Source of the DNA: Orthonyx spaldingii
Taxonomy: Eukaryota; Chordata; Aves; Passeriformes; Orthonychidae
DNA length: 64,000 bases
NCBI GenBank assembly: GCA_013397795.1
Contig: VZTJ01000523.1
Coordinates: forward strand, 1,052,303 to 1,116,302
Reading direction: 5' to 3'
Shown here: one piece after another, positions 50,301-62,523 of the stretch
How positions within the stretch are numbered: position 1 is the first letter of the stretch
How the letters are laid out: the number at the start of each line of letters is the position of its first letter
Notes under the pieces: generated by a model
What the model was told of the DNA's origin: nothing
Seen by the model: only the letters and a program-made list of their open reading frames with translations
The model's database searches: none
Translations under genes and position numbers: made by a program

Positions 50301-52311
50301 TAAAAATGAAAGAGAAGGAGCTACAGGACAGGAGCACTTTGAAATCTAACCAAGCTCTACAGAGAGCTCTCCAGAAAGCTTTTCATCAGCTGGGAGTGTT
50401 CAGTGACCAAGTGGCTGAGCTCCTCAAGTTTCCACATGAGCAGGATTACCAAGCCAGGGAGGTCAGAGCCAGCAGGGCAGAAAGGGAAGGGAATGGCTTT
50501 GCCATGGAGGGACAGGGACAGGGCTGCAGCTCCTTCAGGCCACGTCCTGCTCTCACCGAGCCCAGGGACACCGAACACCGGAAATATCCAGCTCTCCCTT
50601 TGGCCCTGAACAAAAACTTCCTGAAAGGATGATGCAGTTGGGATCAGATTAAAAGAAAAAGAAAAAAAAAAAAAAAAGAAAAAAAAAAGAAAAAAAAAAT
50701 CCAACCTGAAATAAAAATGCTAAAATCACAAGGTTTTACTGTGTATTAATAAACTACAGGTAATGTAAGAGAGTTCTCTTGATTCCTTCCAGTAAGTAAA
50801 TGGTGGTTGGAAGTGGCTGTGCATCACTTTCCTCACAGTATTTGTAATAATTTGTGATGTAAAGACACATTTGAGCCAAGTGTAATATTTTTTCTTCAAC
50901 TGAAAACTGAAATAACTTTTCTTTTCTTTACTAGATTCTGCCCAGATGCACCTTTGACTCTCAGAGTTGTCTGGAAGAGCACTGAGCACTCTTCTCAGCA
51001 AGTACCATGAACAGAGCAGAAATGTTGGGAATATTTTGCTCCTTGAATTTAAATACACGTGTCTCAAGTGCTCATCCAATATTTTGACTATTTCTGGCAG
51101 CAGCAATTTTCCAACTGCAATATTTAGAGCACAGCTCTAATCATATGTGCACATATCTATACACACACATATGTCAGATGTATATATCTGCATTACAATA
51201 AAGCTGTGATTCCCCTTCTCTGTAATAGCGAGCATATGAACCTAAAATCACAAGAAGAGACAGCAGTAAAAATATTTGAAAGCTTTCCTGCAAGGATGAC
51301 AGATGGACGACAGATGCACACCAGAGGTATGCAAGTCAAATCTTCCCCAGTCGAAGAGAAATGCTCAAGTGAGGTTTGTGTCTCCCAGTGCACTGCAGCC
51401 CTTCTCCTTCTGCACAAACTCTCTTTAGGTACCTCAGCACAGGGGATTTCTGCACATTCCCATCACAGGATGCAGCACAAAGGGTGGCACTGCTCTGAGA
51501 AGCAGCAGCTCTGTGCAAGAGGCAGCTGTCTCCAGGCTGCCAGAGCGGCCAGCACAGGACTGAAGGGTCTGCAATGAACGTGGCACAGGACTGAAGGGAG
51601 AAAAACTCCACAAGCTGGACTTTTGTCAGAGAATTTCTATGTTCAAATTGCTCAGACCAAATTTTATCACAGGTGACTGTGGATTTTCTGTGTGGCTCAA
51701 ACAGGCTTCCGGGGGGAATGGGAAAATCCCTTGGGACTCTGTCTCAGCTCCCCCAAAGGAGGAGTTCACAACTCCCCATGTCCCAGACCTGCAACCAGCA
51801 TTAATTTACTGCTCTTTGGGAAGCACTCAGACCATACCTGGAGGTGCTGCACTCACAGGCACTGAACAGTGAGGGAAAAGCAGCACTGGGTAATTGTCCA
51901 CCACATGAACACGGCTTTTCTCTTTCACTTACAGTTCATGTATTTTTTAAAACACCTGTGATCTTCATAGGCAGGTAGGGACCAGAGGTGAAATATTTCA
52001 AAAGCATAAATCATGTGTAAAATCCTTTTTGAACCAAGGGCATAATCTTGATAGATAAATATCAGTTTAAAAACAAATATCACCTCTAAATATCACCTCA
52101 GATAAGTATCACCTCTAGCTGAACAAAGTTCATTTCTGACCTTGTAAATTACTGTTCTTACGAAGGTTTTCTGTATCAAACAGCAAAACAAACTGAAGTT
52201 CTGTAATTCACATTTGTCTTAAAGCAGGAAAACAGACATAAAAATTATTCTGCATTTCACTTAGTTTTTAATGACAAGCACACAGGTGAGGAGCTGTGGT
52301 ACATACTGCAC
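44321..52311 (-). other. DACH2: DACH2 intron (last, about 8.0 kb)
   Basis: This is intron sequence between the 66-nt exon and the terminal exon. It holds a GC-rich, purine-biased block (about 47230-47560), an AT-rich homeodomain-motif stretch (48850-49480), an A-rich run (50655-50699) and a + strand splice-site pair at 46868-46905. The longest open frames inside it (44939-45274 minus, 46947-47465 minus, 47972-48547 plus) have no recognisable domain and are of a length expected by chance. Confidence 0.85.
50655..50699 (+). repeat. A-rich run with scattered G
   Basis: About 45 bp of A interrupted by single G residues, on the plus strand within a DACH2 intron. It could be a simple A-rich microsatellite or the tail of a retroposed sequence, since a short similar motif flanks 50298-50719. 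Confidence 0.9.
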
Positions 52312-52377
52312 CTTGCATTGCTGCACTGTCGTGTTGGGTTCCGTTGTGTTCTATTTCCATGTCTGGGATCCCAGCAT
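52312..52377 (-). CDS. DACH2: DACH2 coding exon: short C-terminal linker
   Basis: This is a 66-nt exon, too short to stand out as an open frame. The acceptor CCCATCTTTCAG|AT is at 52378-52379 and the donor CAAG|GTGCAG lies just below 52312. Both sides are phase 1, so the exon could be skipped without a frameshift. Joined to the G of the preceding exon it reads D-AGIPDMEIEHNGTQHDSAA-MQ. That corresponds to the GIPD.EIE.NGT.HDSAAMQ segment I recall from vertebrate DACH2; DACH1 has a differently worded acidic linker at the same place. The phase, position in the intron series and peptide match make the assignment firm. No secondary structure or domain is expected; it is a flexible tail after the coiled coil. 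Confidence 0.95.
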
Positions 52378-55300
52378 CTGAAAGATGGGAGACTGAAGAT
52401 TAATGCATTCCCCTTTGCCCCTCTCTCAGGCATCTTTAGAAAAATATTTATAGCAAACTAGGGTGCTCTCCGAGTTAACATGGTCTTGCATAAAACATTT
52501 GGTCCTCATAGAATTTTCAGTAGTAAATTGTTCCCAAAATGTGCAAACATTACTGGTCTCACAGTGAATTATTTTTAACGTGCTTCACATTTGTCTGATG
52601 ATCAGATAATAACCCACACGTGGTAATAATATGTCTGCAAAATCCTCTTGGAGAATGAGGGCATCTGACACATGAAAAATAAAAGTTGAAATTAAACTGT
52701 GATAATATTAAACTCCACTGACTCTTGTATATAGGCAAATACCTCCGAATTAGAGAGATGAAGAACATAGCCAGTGCCAGGCAACAGTTTTGGGTGTGTG
52801 TATCAGTTTGTGTGAGTGCATGTTACAGATAAGAACTGTGCAAACTGCATTTCAAACCTCAGCTCGGGATGTGTGAGCATGTGTTACCACCCAAACCAAA
52901 ATTACAGCTGTCATATTACGTGAAATATTTCCAGATCTCTGAGAAGAGCTTTCCAAAGAGGATTGTGCTCTTTTTTTTTTTTTTTTTTCCCCCCAAGTTG
53001 AGAAGGAGTCTCATGGCACTCACTTTGGACCTATTTAATTTCATGTTGGTGATACCTCTGTCTGCACAGTCCTTGGGGTGGGGGCGGGGGCTCCAACACC
53101 CCAGGGTGTTACAATAACAGATGCCACGATCCACCTTGTGCCAACAAGGATTAGCATGAAGGGGATGTGATTTGAATCCATGGCACCTCAAATCCTGGAG
53201 AAACATCTGCTTCCCTTATCACTCTGCACTCAGAAATTACAGGAAGGGAAAACCCACACCTGAAAGGGAGCTGTGTGTACAGTTTGGGAGTTTTTCTGTG
53301 CTAAAGCCTGTTCTGGACTTGCTCAAATAGGGAATAATTGCACTGTTGCTTTCCCAGATCCCTTCAGCAGGAGTGTCAGGATCTGTCACAGAGGTGATGC
53401 TTTGCTGGTGACCCTGCAGTAACTGAGCTCTGTGTGAGAGCAGGGCAACCCTGCAAAGTTCAGTCCTTACACAGGGGAGCAACAGCTCAGCAAAAAATGT
53501 GTAAATGAAATTTATGTCATGTGTGCATATACAGCTCTATAAATGCATATGATCAAAAAAGAATCAGTATTTTCACATATACAATTTTTTTCTTATAAAA
53601 TGACAGGTGACTGCTATTCTGCAGGTTTTCCCTTACTCAGATTCCTGTTCTGAAGGCAAGTGCAGGGCACTGATCTATCAATCTGAAAAGGCTCTTTCTT
53701 TTCAAACCCTTCAGAGTCCATGTTGTGTATACGAAAAGTGACAAAGTCATCTGTAACTAATAACAGCATCTGTTAAATGAGACAGACCGTCAGAGTTAAA
53801 TTAAAAATACTCAGAATAGCCCTTCACATTTTGTTGTCATAAAATTGTACCTGCAATTAAATCGTGGATTAAGATGCTAATGAGCTACCTGATTTGCATG
53901 TGCAATCAGATTAGCATGTAAATATCAGCTTCTTGCAGGCACTAACCTATATATGACTACCTGAGTGTGCCTGCAAATCAAACCTCTGCAGCCAGGCCCA
54001 CGCTAGCAGATGTAAGGGTGTGTTCATCACACTGCTGGCACGTTGGTATCCCTGGATTTGTGGCTTTCAGAACTGCTGGGTGCTCCTGGCTGGTGTGTGA
54101 GCAGCAGGTGCTTCCCTGCAGTGGCAGCACCCAGGGCAGTGACCTCACAGCACATCAGGATTTTAGGGTTTTTCTGACATTCGTCTCAAGGTGCTGGTTC
54201 TGTCCGTAGGATCCAGTCTGGGCATTTGTTCCTCATGCTGGATGTGGTGGAGAAGGTTTTTGCTGGCTCTGGCCACCCACTATCCCCTGGTCACTGTCCC
54301 CCACCACGGTGTGACTGCGGCTGTAAACCCACACCTGAATCCCCCCTGGCCACTGCCAGTGCTCCAGGGATTCCAGCCAGTCCCTGGTTCCAGGGATATG
54401 CAGGGCTATAAACCAGCAGATGAGAGGATGCCTCTGAAAGATGCTGCTCCTGTACTGACAGGGTTTATATCCCTTGGGTGCCCCAGATAAATCACAGCTC
54501 GCCGTTCCCTGCAGAGCACTGCGGTGACAGGGCACACACACAGCCTTGCCCTGGCTTGAGAGGACAGTCTGGGCAGCTCTCACAGCTGAGGACTCCAGAC
54601 AAGCCAAATTCATTATTTTTGCTCAGCAGTCAGGCAGTTTTTGCACTCTGCAGTCTCTAGCAGTGCCCAAAGCAGGCAGCACAAATTAACACACCACAGG
54701 ACACCTGAATGCAGCAGAGACTGAACGTCACTCTGATTCCTCAGCCTCTGCAGAGACTCCAGGTAGGGATGCACAGGCTAAACCTGAGCTGCAGAACCTG
54801 AAATTAATCAAATCTCAACTAGGTTCAGTCTTAAAGATTCAAAGCAAAGCTCTCAGCTTTGGCCAAAACCATCTTAAGCACAAAAGGCAAATCCTCCCAG
54901 TAGCCAGAACTTAATCACTGTTTTGGTGATGAACTGATTTGCTTTTGTTTCAAAAGAATATTTGGGAAGTGTTCAAAACCCAGTCAGCTCTGAAAGCTGA
55001 TACATATTTAACAAACTTAATAGGTCCTGAGGCTGAGCAAACTTCAGCCAAACGGCTTTTAAAATGAAGCTCAGCAGTTCTAAAAATGAATCTGCTGGGA
55101 GAGAAGAGTTCAGAGAACCTTATAGGAACCAAATTTCACATTGTCTTAGCTGGCACTGTAACAGATTTCTCTGTAATATATTCAGCATTTCTTGTCATCT
55201 CTGTGTAAGCTGCTCTGTCTGTTCCTCTAGTTGCAGACTTATTTATTTTTTTAATTCATGACCCAGAGCACATGACCTGAAATAGATTTTTAATTATTTC

Positions 55301-55419
55301 AGGAAAGAATTGTGGGGGCTTATTCTGAAATTTGCTCTGTGCATCATCTTATTGTTTTTTTTCCTCACTCAATCAAACATCATTTTAAGCTGACTGTGAA
55401 AGGCCAACTAAGACATTAC
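52378..55419 (-). other. DACH2: DACH2 intron (about 3.0 kb)
   Basis: This is intron sequence between the 144-nt and 66-nt exons. It includes an 18-nt poly(T) at 52971-52988 followed by C6, which is a poly(A) tract on the transcribed strand. It also has an octamer-containing AT-rich stretch at 53820-53955 and a moderately GC-rich part at 54050-54520. No other gene is visible. Confidence 0.85.
52971..52988. repeat. Poly(T) tract
   Basis: Eighteen T followed by six C. On the DACH2-sense strand this is G6A18. No attached SINE or LINE is recognised. Confidence 0.95.
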
Positions 55420-55563
55420 CATTTAACATCCTGAGACCGTCACCTGATGTGGCCTGTTTCAGCGCCTGTTCCACTTGTTCTCTTCTCTTGGATTCAAATT
55501 CCAAAGCTTCCTGCAATTTTCTCTTTGCCTTCTTCTCTTTCTTCAAGCGTTTCTGAATTGTGG
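55420..55563 (-). CDS. DACH2: DACH2 coding exon: DACHbox-C coiled coil, second half
   Basis: This is a 144-nt exon, with acceptor TTACGTTTCAG|CC at 55564-55565 and donor AAATG|GTAATG just below 55420. The first two nucleotides complete an Ala codon with the G of the preceding exon, giving ...QSR-A-TIQKRLKKEKKAKRKL. The exon continues QEALEFESKRREQVEQALKQ, then ATSGDGLRMLN, ending in phase 1. The KRLKKEKKAKRKLQEALE.E.KRRE block is near-invariant in DACH proteins, and REQVEQALKQAT is DACH2-like. Keeping GLRMLN, which matches the family's LRxLN/LRMLK position, supports the distal donor. A second donor-like site, ATCAG|GTGACG, sits 24 nt earlier, with the boundary at 55444. Using it would drop eight codons without changing frame. 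Confidence 0.97.
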
Positions 55564-56900
55564 CTGAAACGTAAATATAGTGTAAGAACAGCTGTCAAGG
55601 CACAATTAATAGATGATGGAGACAGTAAAAAATTGGTTTATGTTCGATATTCAAAGGTGCAATTCTAGCTTGAGACCCCTGGAACAATAAAGATGTGCAT
55701 GTGGTGATGACCTGAAAGACAAACAATTCTGGAGATGCTGATTACTGGTGAAATTCTCTTTCAAGTCAGGAGCCATCACAGTCTGTGAATGATCTGAGGT
55801 TTTTGGTGACTTAACTGGGACTCAGGAGGGGCACAGTGTGCTGTCCTACAGGGAGGGAAGTTTTGTTTTACAGAAGTACACAGTCCCATCCCACTTGGGT
55901 GGTGCAACATTTCTGGACAACCACTGCAATTTAACAGCTTCTGTAGTATTTACTGACCCTTCACAACTGGACTGAGAAGTGCCCTTTGGTGCCTCTGAGT
56001 GAGACCTGGCATTGCAGACAGTTCCACACACTCAATTTCCATTCAAAAAGCACAGGAAGATAGGACTTGGCTACACCTACACTTCTGGTCTTATCTAGTT
56101 TTATCTTTCTGATTTCATGGATGTAATCTAGAAGTAGCTTTTGGCACATGAAGTGCTGTTCCTTTCCTTCAGATCTGAATTTTAAAAAGAATCCTGCCTC
56201 CTTTGCCACAGCACAGCGCGAAATTCAGATTTACCAATTTAATTGCCTGTTATTATCAAAAGCTTCTAACCAGTCATGGTTTTGTCTCAGAAGGCCCCAT
56301 CTGGGGTGTGCTACTGTTCCTCAATCTCCTGATGCAAAAAGAATATCTTGGGTTATCTGCTTCAGATCTTGCACTTGAATTTCTCTATTTTGTTGTGCTG
56401 AAGTTCTCTACAAGACAAACTGAGTGGCACTGAAACTGCAGAAATGTGGGCTAGGGAAGTAATGACAAAAATCACCTGAATACCCAAATTACAGCCATAT
56501 CATTCTCACAGTAAGACTGATTCTCAGTGCTTGGAGGATAATAGCAGAAACAAAAGGAAATTAAAGCTGTCAAATGAAGAACTCGGGCTGGGAATACCTG
56601 GGCAGAGCAGTGCTAATGCACCTGAAAGCCATGGAACTGCCCCAGCTTCCCTCCTCAGAACCTGCCAAACTCTCTGGGGCCAGTTGGCCTCCAGGTAATA
56701 ATCCTTCAGCCACTGTTCTGTCTGCTCACAGAAACGTGTGCTTCCTTCTGGTTTTATGGAATTTAAATCTTTCATTACCAGTGCTGCACTACACTGGAGT
56801 AGGAATGCCAGCTAACTCCCAGTGCCCGACAGCTCCAGCTGGAAATGCCAAAGGGTTACACAGTTAATAGATACCTAAACTCCATTTCTCATTCACTCAC
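55564..56900 (-). other. DACH2: DACH2 intron (about 1.3 kb)
   Basis: This is intron sequence between the two coiled-coil exons. I see no repeat, gene or notable motif in it beyond the splice sites at its ends. Confidence 0.9.
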
Positions 56901-57048
56901 CTCTGCTTTGCAGCTCAGCTGTGAGTTGCCTTTCCAAGCTCTCTCGTAGTTCTCGCTCTCTACAAAGCTCCATCTTTAACTCTTTCTTTTCCTGCTGTAT
57001 CTGCTTTTCCTGGACTCTTGCATTGTCCACAGCCACTTTCAGCAGGCC
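56901..57048 (-). CDS. DACH2: DACH2 coding exon: DACHbox-C coiled coil, first half
   Basis: This is a 148-nt exon with acceptor TGTGTGTTTTAG|GGC at 57049-57050 and donor AGAG|GTGAGTGA just below 56901. It begins in phase 0 straight after the NIQ codon of the preceding exon and ends one nucleotide into the next codon. The translation starts GLLKVAVDNARVQEKQIQQ and continues with a Lys/Glu-rich helix containing KKELKMEL, RERELRESLERQL and TAELQSR. This is the charged coiled coil of the Dachshund C-terminal domain, which in the family mediates EYA and other protein contacts. The V-D-N-A-R-V-Q and QIQQEKKE residues fit DACH2 better than DACH1. A cysteine stands where I recall Phe or Tyr in MEL-x-RERE, a small lineage difference. 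There are no stops or frameshifts, so the exon appears functional. Confidence 0.97.
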
Positions 57049-57584
57049 CTAAAACACACACAAATGCAAGATCTGAAAACACCATTTTCTGTCAGCAGCG
57101 ACAAAATTCATCCATTTGTTTCTTTTACACCCTCTAGGAAAAGAGAAAGATTAGAAGCAGGAACCTATAGACCTGGAGCACAACTGGGCATTGGCAGTAG
57201 CTAATGTTGTAGTTATATATGAGGGATTTTGGGGCATGGAATCATTCAGTACAGCTTTGGCCAATTCATCCTGCTGCTGTGGTTTGTTACACACACAGTG
57301 CCATGTCTCAGCTGACCTCAGTAACTTCAGAGAGAAGCACTGCAGGAATAATGAGAATGTGAATTTCAATATGACCATTACTGCCAATTATGAAGTCAAA
57401 TATACAATGTATAAAAGCCTTTTATGACTGATAACGCCAGGGAGAGAGGAAACCTAAGCGTGACATTAAACAAAAGACGCGAGAAACTGCACATACAAAA
57501 TAGTTTCCAAAACTTTTTTAAGAGTGAAAAAGAAACACATGTTATCTATCATGACATAACCTGGCCCTGTAGAGAAGAATTTAC
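57049..57584 (-). other. DACH2: DACH2 intron (536 bp)
   Basis: This is a short intron separating the NIQ-ending exon from the GLLKVAVDN exon, phase 0. Nothing else is recognisable in it. Confidence 0.9.
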
Positions 57585-57730
57585 CTGAATGTTGGTTAAT
57601 AGTGTTTCTACTGATGAAAGACCATCAGCAAAAAGAAATGGCGCCGGAAATCCAGGAGGCAAGGCCTGTCCAGCCAGTTGGACTTTATCTAAGGTTGGTT
57701 TCATTATTGGAATGGCAATTTGGACCTCTT
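57585..57730 (-). CDS. DACH2: DACH2 coding exon: start of the C-terminal Dachshund (DACHbox-C) domain
   Basis: DACH2 is a nuclear cofactor that works with SIX and EYA proteins in muscle, eye and limb programmes (family knowledge). This 146-nt exon has acceptor ...CTATCTTTACAG at 57731-57732 and donor CAG|GTAAAT just below 57585. It starts with two nucleotides that complete a split codon (probably GAA) and ends in phase 0. The frame reads EVQIAIPIMKPTLDKV, then QLAGQALPPGFPAPF, then the family signature DGLSSVETLLTNIQ. The PPGF and GLSS.ETLLTNIQ blocks occur in both DACH1 and DACH2; the EVQIAIPIMKPTLDKV segment fits DACH2. The open frame runs a little upstream past the acceptor, but the strong polypyrimidine tract and the phase support this boundary. 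It is the most 5' DACH2 exon in the window; the DACHbox-N exons must lie beyond 64000. Confidence 0.96.
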
Positions 57731-60700
57731 CTGTAAAGATAGGTTTAAAAGCGACATCAGAAAGCATTGGAAATATAGGTGACTGTAATTTCTAGAAACT
57801 AGCATTTTGTTTATCTGCAAGTCAAAATACAAGCGCGTTAGTAAAATCAACATTGTTTCAGTCTTTGGGCAGCTGGGACTGTTGCCAAGGCAAGTTTGCA
57901 AAACAATACAGAACAATAATCAATACACTGAGACTATAACACAGCTGTAATAGAGTACAGACTGTTATATCTCAAATTCTGCAGAATTATACTACAGCAT
58001 GATAACAGCATTACGCAGTTCATTAAACCTGAATGACCTGTCTTCATTCCATCATGTTTGCCTTTCTGTGATGTGCGTTTTTTGTTGCTGTAACCTTGGT
58101 AAAATTCTAATCAAGGAATGTATCACATCTCTTTACTCCTTTACCTTTCCCCTTCCCGTGCTCAGCAGTAAATAATCTCCACTGAGTCATCCATCCCCTC
58201 CCGCCCCACGCCAGCTCTGCCAGCACTGCACGAACTGGAGCAGCTCCTGCAGGGAGCAAACTGGGGCCTGGCAGCTTCCCCTTCACTCCTTCTACCGAAT
58301 ACATTGTGTGGTTAAAGGTGAAGCTGTGCACACACAGCAGAAATGTGTGTCCAGAAAGAAACAATGTTAAATTTTTTAATTTTTTTTTCCAAAAATCCCT
58401 TCAATTTGGTGAGGAATCACTTCTATCACCAATGAACTCCCTTTTTTGAATAGAATAATGAAAGCATCTTTTAGGACAGTAGATGTATCTCGTTCTCTCA
58501 GATCCCTGTGAGTACTTCTTCCCACGTATTCATTTTAATTGCTGAAAACGACACAATTAAAATCTGTCTCTAAAGCCAAACCTGGTACACTTCTTTTACT
58601 GTGAAATGCTAAAATAATACTTCTGTGCAATATTCCATGAAAATCCAGCCTATATATATATCTCATAATCCTGCACTTGCAGAAATGATGAGGAGTATCT
58701 CCTCAGCACCTGCCTTTCAGTGAGGCCTGTGGTCACTGCCTTGGCCATGAGCTCCTGATGCCAGTGCTTGCTCAGGGCCAGTCCCCAGAGTTTCATCTTG
58801 GCCATATTAAAACCTGGATTTACAATTAGACCACACCATAGTCAAAAGGTCTCCTTCTCCCCCTCCTGTTCTTAAGGAATAAACAACTTAAAAAGAATCT
58901 GACAACTAATTAACCCAGGGTGTCTCCACAGCAGCACGATTTCCTAGTGTAACACACTCCAGCAGCCTCCATCGAGCTGCACTTCTTGCCGTGTGTCTGA
59001 AATATCCACCTGACAACAAACCAGGAGCATTAGCAGTTTTCAAGTATTCTTTGAAATCTCTGGTTTGGGAGTATTTTGTCTTTGCTGTGTGAGTTCATTA
59101 AATGGAACATCTTCCTAATGATTTTTCAGGACTAATAACAAAAGCCAGTAACCTCCACACGTCCCCACAGCCAGCATCTTAGATGGAATTTAAGCGATCC
59201 ATTTCAAAAATCCCAACTCGGGTAACAAACTCAGACCAGGAAGTTTGTGCTGATTCAGACACACCATTTCTCTCTCATATTTAAATATATCAGTGGCAGA
59301 GTTTTTAAAATAACCCGATTAGTTGTCACACATGATGCTGCACAGAAATAACAGCAAAGCCACGGAGTCACAAAAGACTCAACAGAAGTGGCATTTGGAA
59401 AAGAAAGCGATACATGAAGTATGCATAACAAAACTGGAGCTGCTCTAACACCTCTAGAAATCTCTGCTATTTGGAGATGAAAGTCATAACATTAAATTGG
59501 CCGAAAGGAAAATTACTATTGACTGTGAAGACAGGTTGCATGGTCTATGGTTTGTAATGCTACTGTACAGCAGATTGAAGCTTCAAAATAGTATTACTCT
59601 TCTTTAAAGAGATAGACACAGCTAAATTAGGTGCTGCTTGCTGCAGTGAGGATCAAATGCAAAAAGAATCATATTTCATCAGACCTAGTCAACACCAGGA
59701 AAATAAATAGAAATATAAGAGGTATGCAGGCAATGATTCATTTTGATAATCTGGCCCAAGAGAGACACATAGAGACAGCACACAGATCTAAGCTTCTACC
59801 AAAAGACAAATAGGACACAGAGGGTGGGAATTGGGATGACAGTGTAGCAGAGGTCACATCGATTTTCAGCAGCAGTTTTCACACAGATGAGATAACCCTG
59901 GACTCTATTTGGCCCATTGTTCATATCCTACCTGTCCCAGAAGCAATAAATTTCCAAGTCCCAGAAAAAGGGCAGTAAAGAAGAAGGATTCTACTTATGA
60001 CTTCTTATGATTAAGTTTTTGTGCTAACCAAACATGCTTTGCAGACCAAGGTCACATTGCATGTTAAAGTCTGTAATAGCTGAAACCAGAAGCAGCATAT
60101 TATGTTTTAGCGTATATGGGTGGAAACTGTCAAACCATTCATCATTTTTTTTTCTGATTGAAATCACACTCTGCAAAGATGAATGATAAATGCATTAGAA
60201 ATCTATTTCAATCTTGTAATAGGTCTTCACATCTGAACGGTGTCTACATCTTGCCCACACTCTGAATAAGTGCACAGTTAGGCAGAAATTTATTAGCTAG
60301 ACTTGAGGAATCATAATTGGTAAAGCAATTAAAAACGGCATGTGCTGGAAGCATTTCTTGTGGACTGGATCAAATGAATCTCTTTAATGGAAAAAAAATA
60401 ATGTTGATTTAAGGATTTTGATTTTAAACGCCACTAAAAATATAAATGCTAAAAGCTGCACTCACATACACAATACAACAGAATAAGCAAGAAATAAAGC
60501 CAAGACAGCTACAGTCTGACCAAGGACACAAACAACCTTTCTGATTATTGAAGCAAAGTGGGAACTACTTTTATCGAGCCTGTTTGTTAAACCTGCCATG
60601 CTTTATAAAAGCATTCAAGAATCCATTTAGAGTGCAGCCTTTTTATTTTAATTTCTAGCTGACATCCAGATGAATAGATGAAAGCGAGAATTATATTGCA

Positions 60701-62523
60701 GAGCAAAGAAATACACAGTAAACACTAACAGTGAATGGACTATCATCCTGGGAAAGCACACAGAAATCTGCTAGGAAGTTTCTTGCTCTTAATTCAATAT
60801 GCTTAAGTATTTCATCTTCTGTCTTCTGCCTAAATTGCAGGAACAGGGATTGGCAAATGAAGCATCAACCTCCAGACTGAACGCAGCGCTGGGAACAGGG
60901 GGAACATGAATTGCTCCCTGCACGGCCCAAACCAACAGGCACTTTTATTTGCCAGCTGGTTTATTTTCTTTCAGAAGGCATGTTTTTAAACCCATCAGTC
61001 ACATCCCTGATCCACTCGACATGCCACATCCCTCTCAAAACAAGGGAGAAATATTAATGGTACAATTTGCACCAGTCAGACCACCAAGTTATTTCTTCTC
61101 GTGCACTTAAAAACTTTATCTACCTGGAGCTGTATGAGCATTATTCACCTCCAACAGCTCATAGAATATAACTCATGCATTAAATAAATACGTGGCATAT
61201 GGAGGAGAGAGAAACAATTTATACAGAATTTATAGTTATTAACCTGTTAGTTACTAACCAAGACATTTGATCTCAGAAACCCTTCAGGCAGGGTTATGAA
61301 GATGGTTTTGGACGTAGATGGTAGCTGGGTCACTCCTTTTCCCTGCCTGGGGCTTAAAATTCAGAAACCCAAGGACTGAAGTGGTTTATTACAATTGTAA
61401 TTCTTTGAGTTTCATACCTGAGTGCTGGGGATTACATTTAATGGCCCATAGTTACAGTACAGCCTGGATACTCTAATGGCCCTCTTTGACTTTTAATAAA
61501 ATAAAGCAGAGGATCTGCAACATCAGCTGGGCTGTCTGTGACTCATCTCTGAAAGTAAAATACATCTTTGAAATAGAATTATTTGCCCAAAGATGTGCCA
61601 GAATCATCCAAAGTGATGTATCTTCATGGTGGCAAGAGGTCCCCTGACTGCCAGCTCTGCACCTACTTCACAACAGGGATAAGTGGTATCTAGACATGGG
61701 TATTTTACAGAATTAGGGCCAAAATTCTAATTTTTGACTATAAAACCAGTTTTCTGAGAGAAAAGAAGACTCTGAAAAGTGAGACTTCTAATTTTCGTTT
61801 TAAACTTTGGCAACTTCTGTATTGCTTAACTACAAACCAGGGTTCTTTTTTTATTTTTATCGCAAAACAAGTATGAAGACCTGTAATCTGGAGCGTTATT
61901 TCAATTATTTTGTGCTTTTAATTCTGCAAGAACAGGGTTACTTGTCTTCCATGCCTTAATAACTTCCAAAATTCTCCATAACTCTCTGCCTGCCTTTTTT
62001 TCCCCTCACTCATTGCTGCTCTGCCAGGAGCTGAGACTCCTGATCAGGGAGAAAAGAGATGCCTCCTGTAAACCAGGCACCAATCAGACTTAGAAATGTA
62101 CTGCTCTAACCTTGTGATTCACGTGCCAAATTTAAAGTCACTGCTGTTTCTCTTAATTACGGTCCCTGGATGAGCAGGGTCAATGAATGCAATTGAGGAG
62201 TAGCTGATTAATCCAGTGCAGTACCTTTAAATCAGATTTCATTTCGTTTTCCCGTGACTTATACAAGCATTGTCCACTACTGAGCTTTGCCATGAAAAAA
62301 CTTCACTTTGAGAACAGAATCTAGCAATTATATAGAAATTTCCTATACATTTCTCCCCTGCCTTAAAAGCTTTTAGCAACGAGAGAGCAGTACCATCAGC
62401 TGTGCTGTATTTATCTGTCCAAGCAGGTTTTCACCTGTGCACTCTGAAATCACTCCATTTTGTCCTGAACAAGTGTGCAGTGAAACTTCTTCACTGTTTT
62501 CAACACAGTTGGAAAATGCAGGC

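Noticed and set aside
52916..53206. Minus-strand frame ending in a Lys run next to poly(T), considered as a retrocopy or tRNA-derived SINE (GATTTGAATCC resembles a B box)
   Set aside because: No A box at the right distance, no flanking duplication and no known element recognised.
58107..58364. Minus-strand frame with a GAAAG|GTAAAG donor, tested as the next upstream DACH2 exon
   Set aside because: The peptide bears no resemblance to DACH2 and there is no good acceptor.
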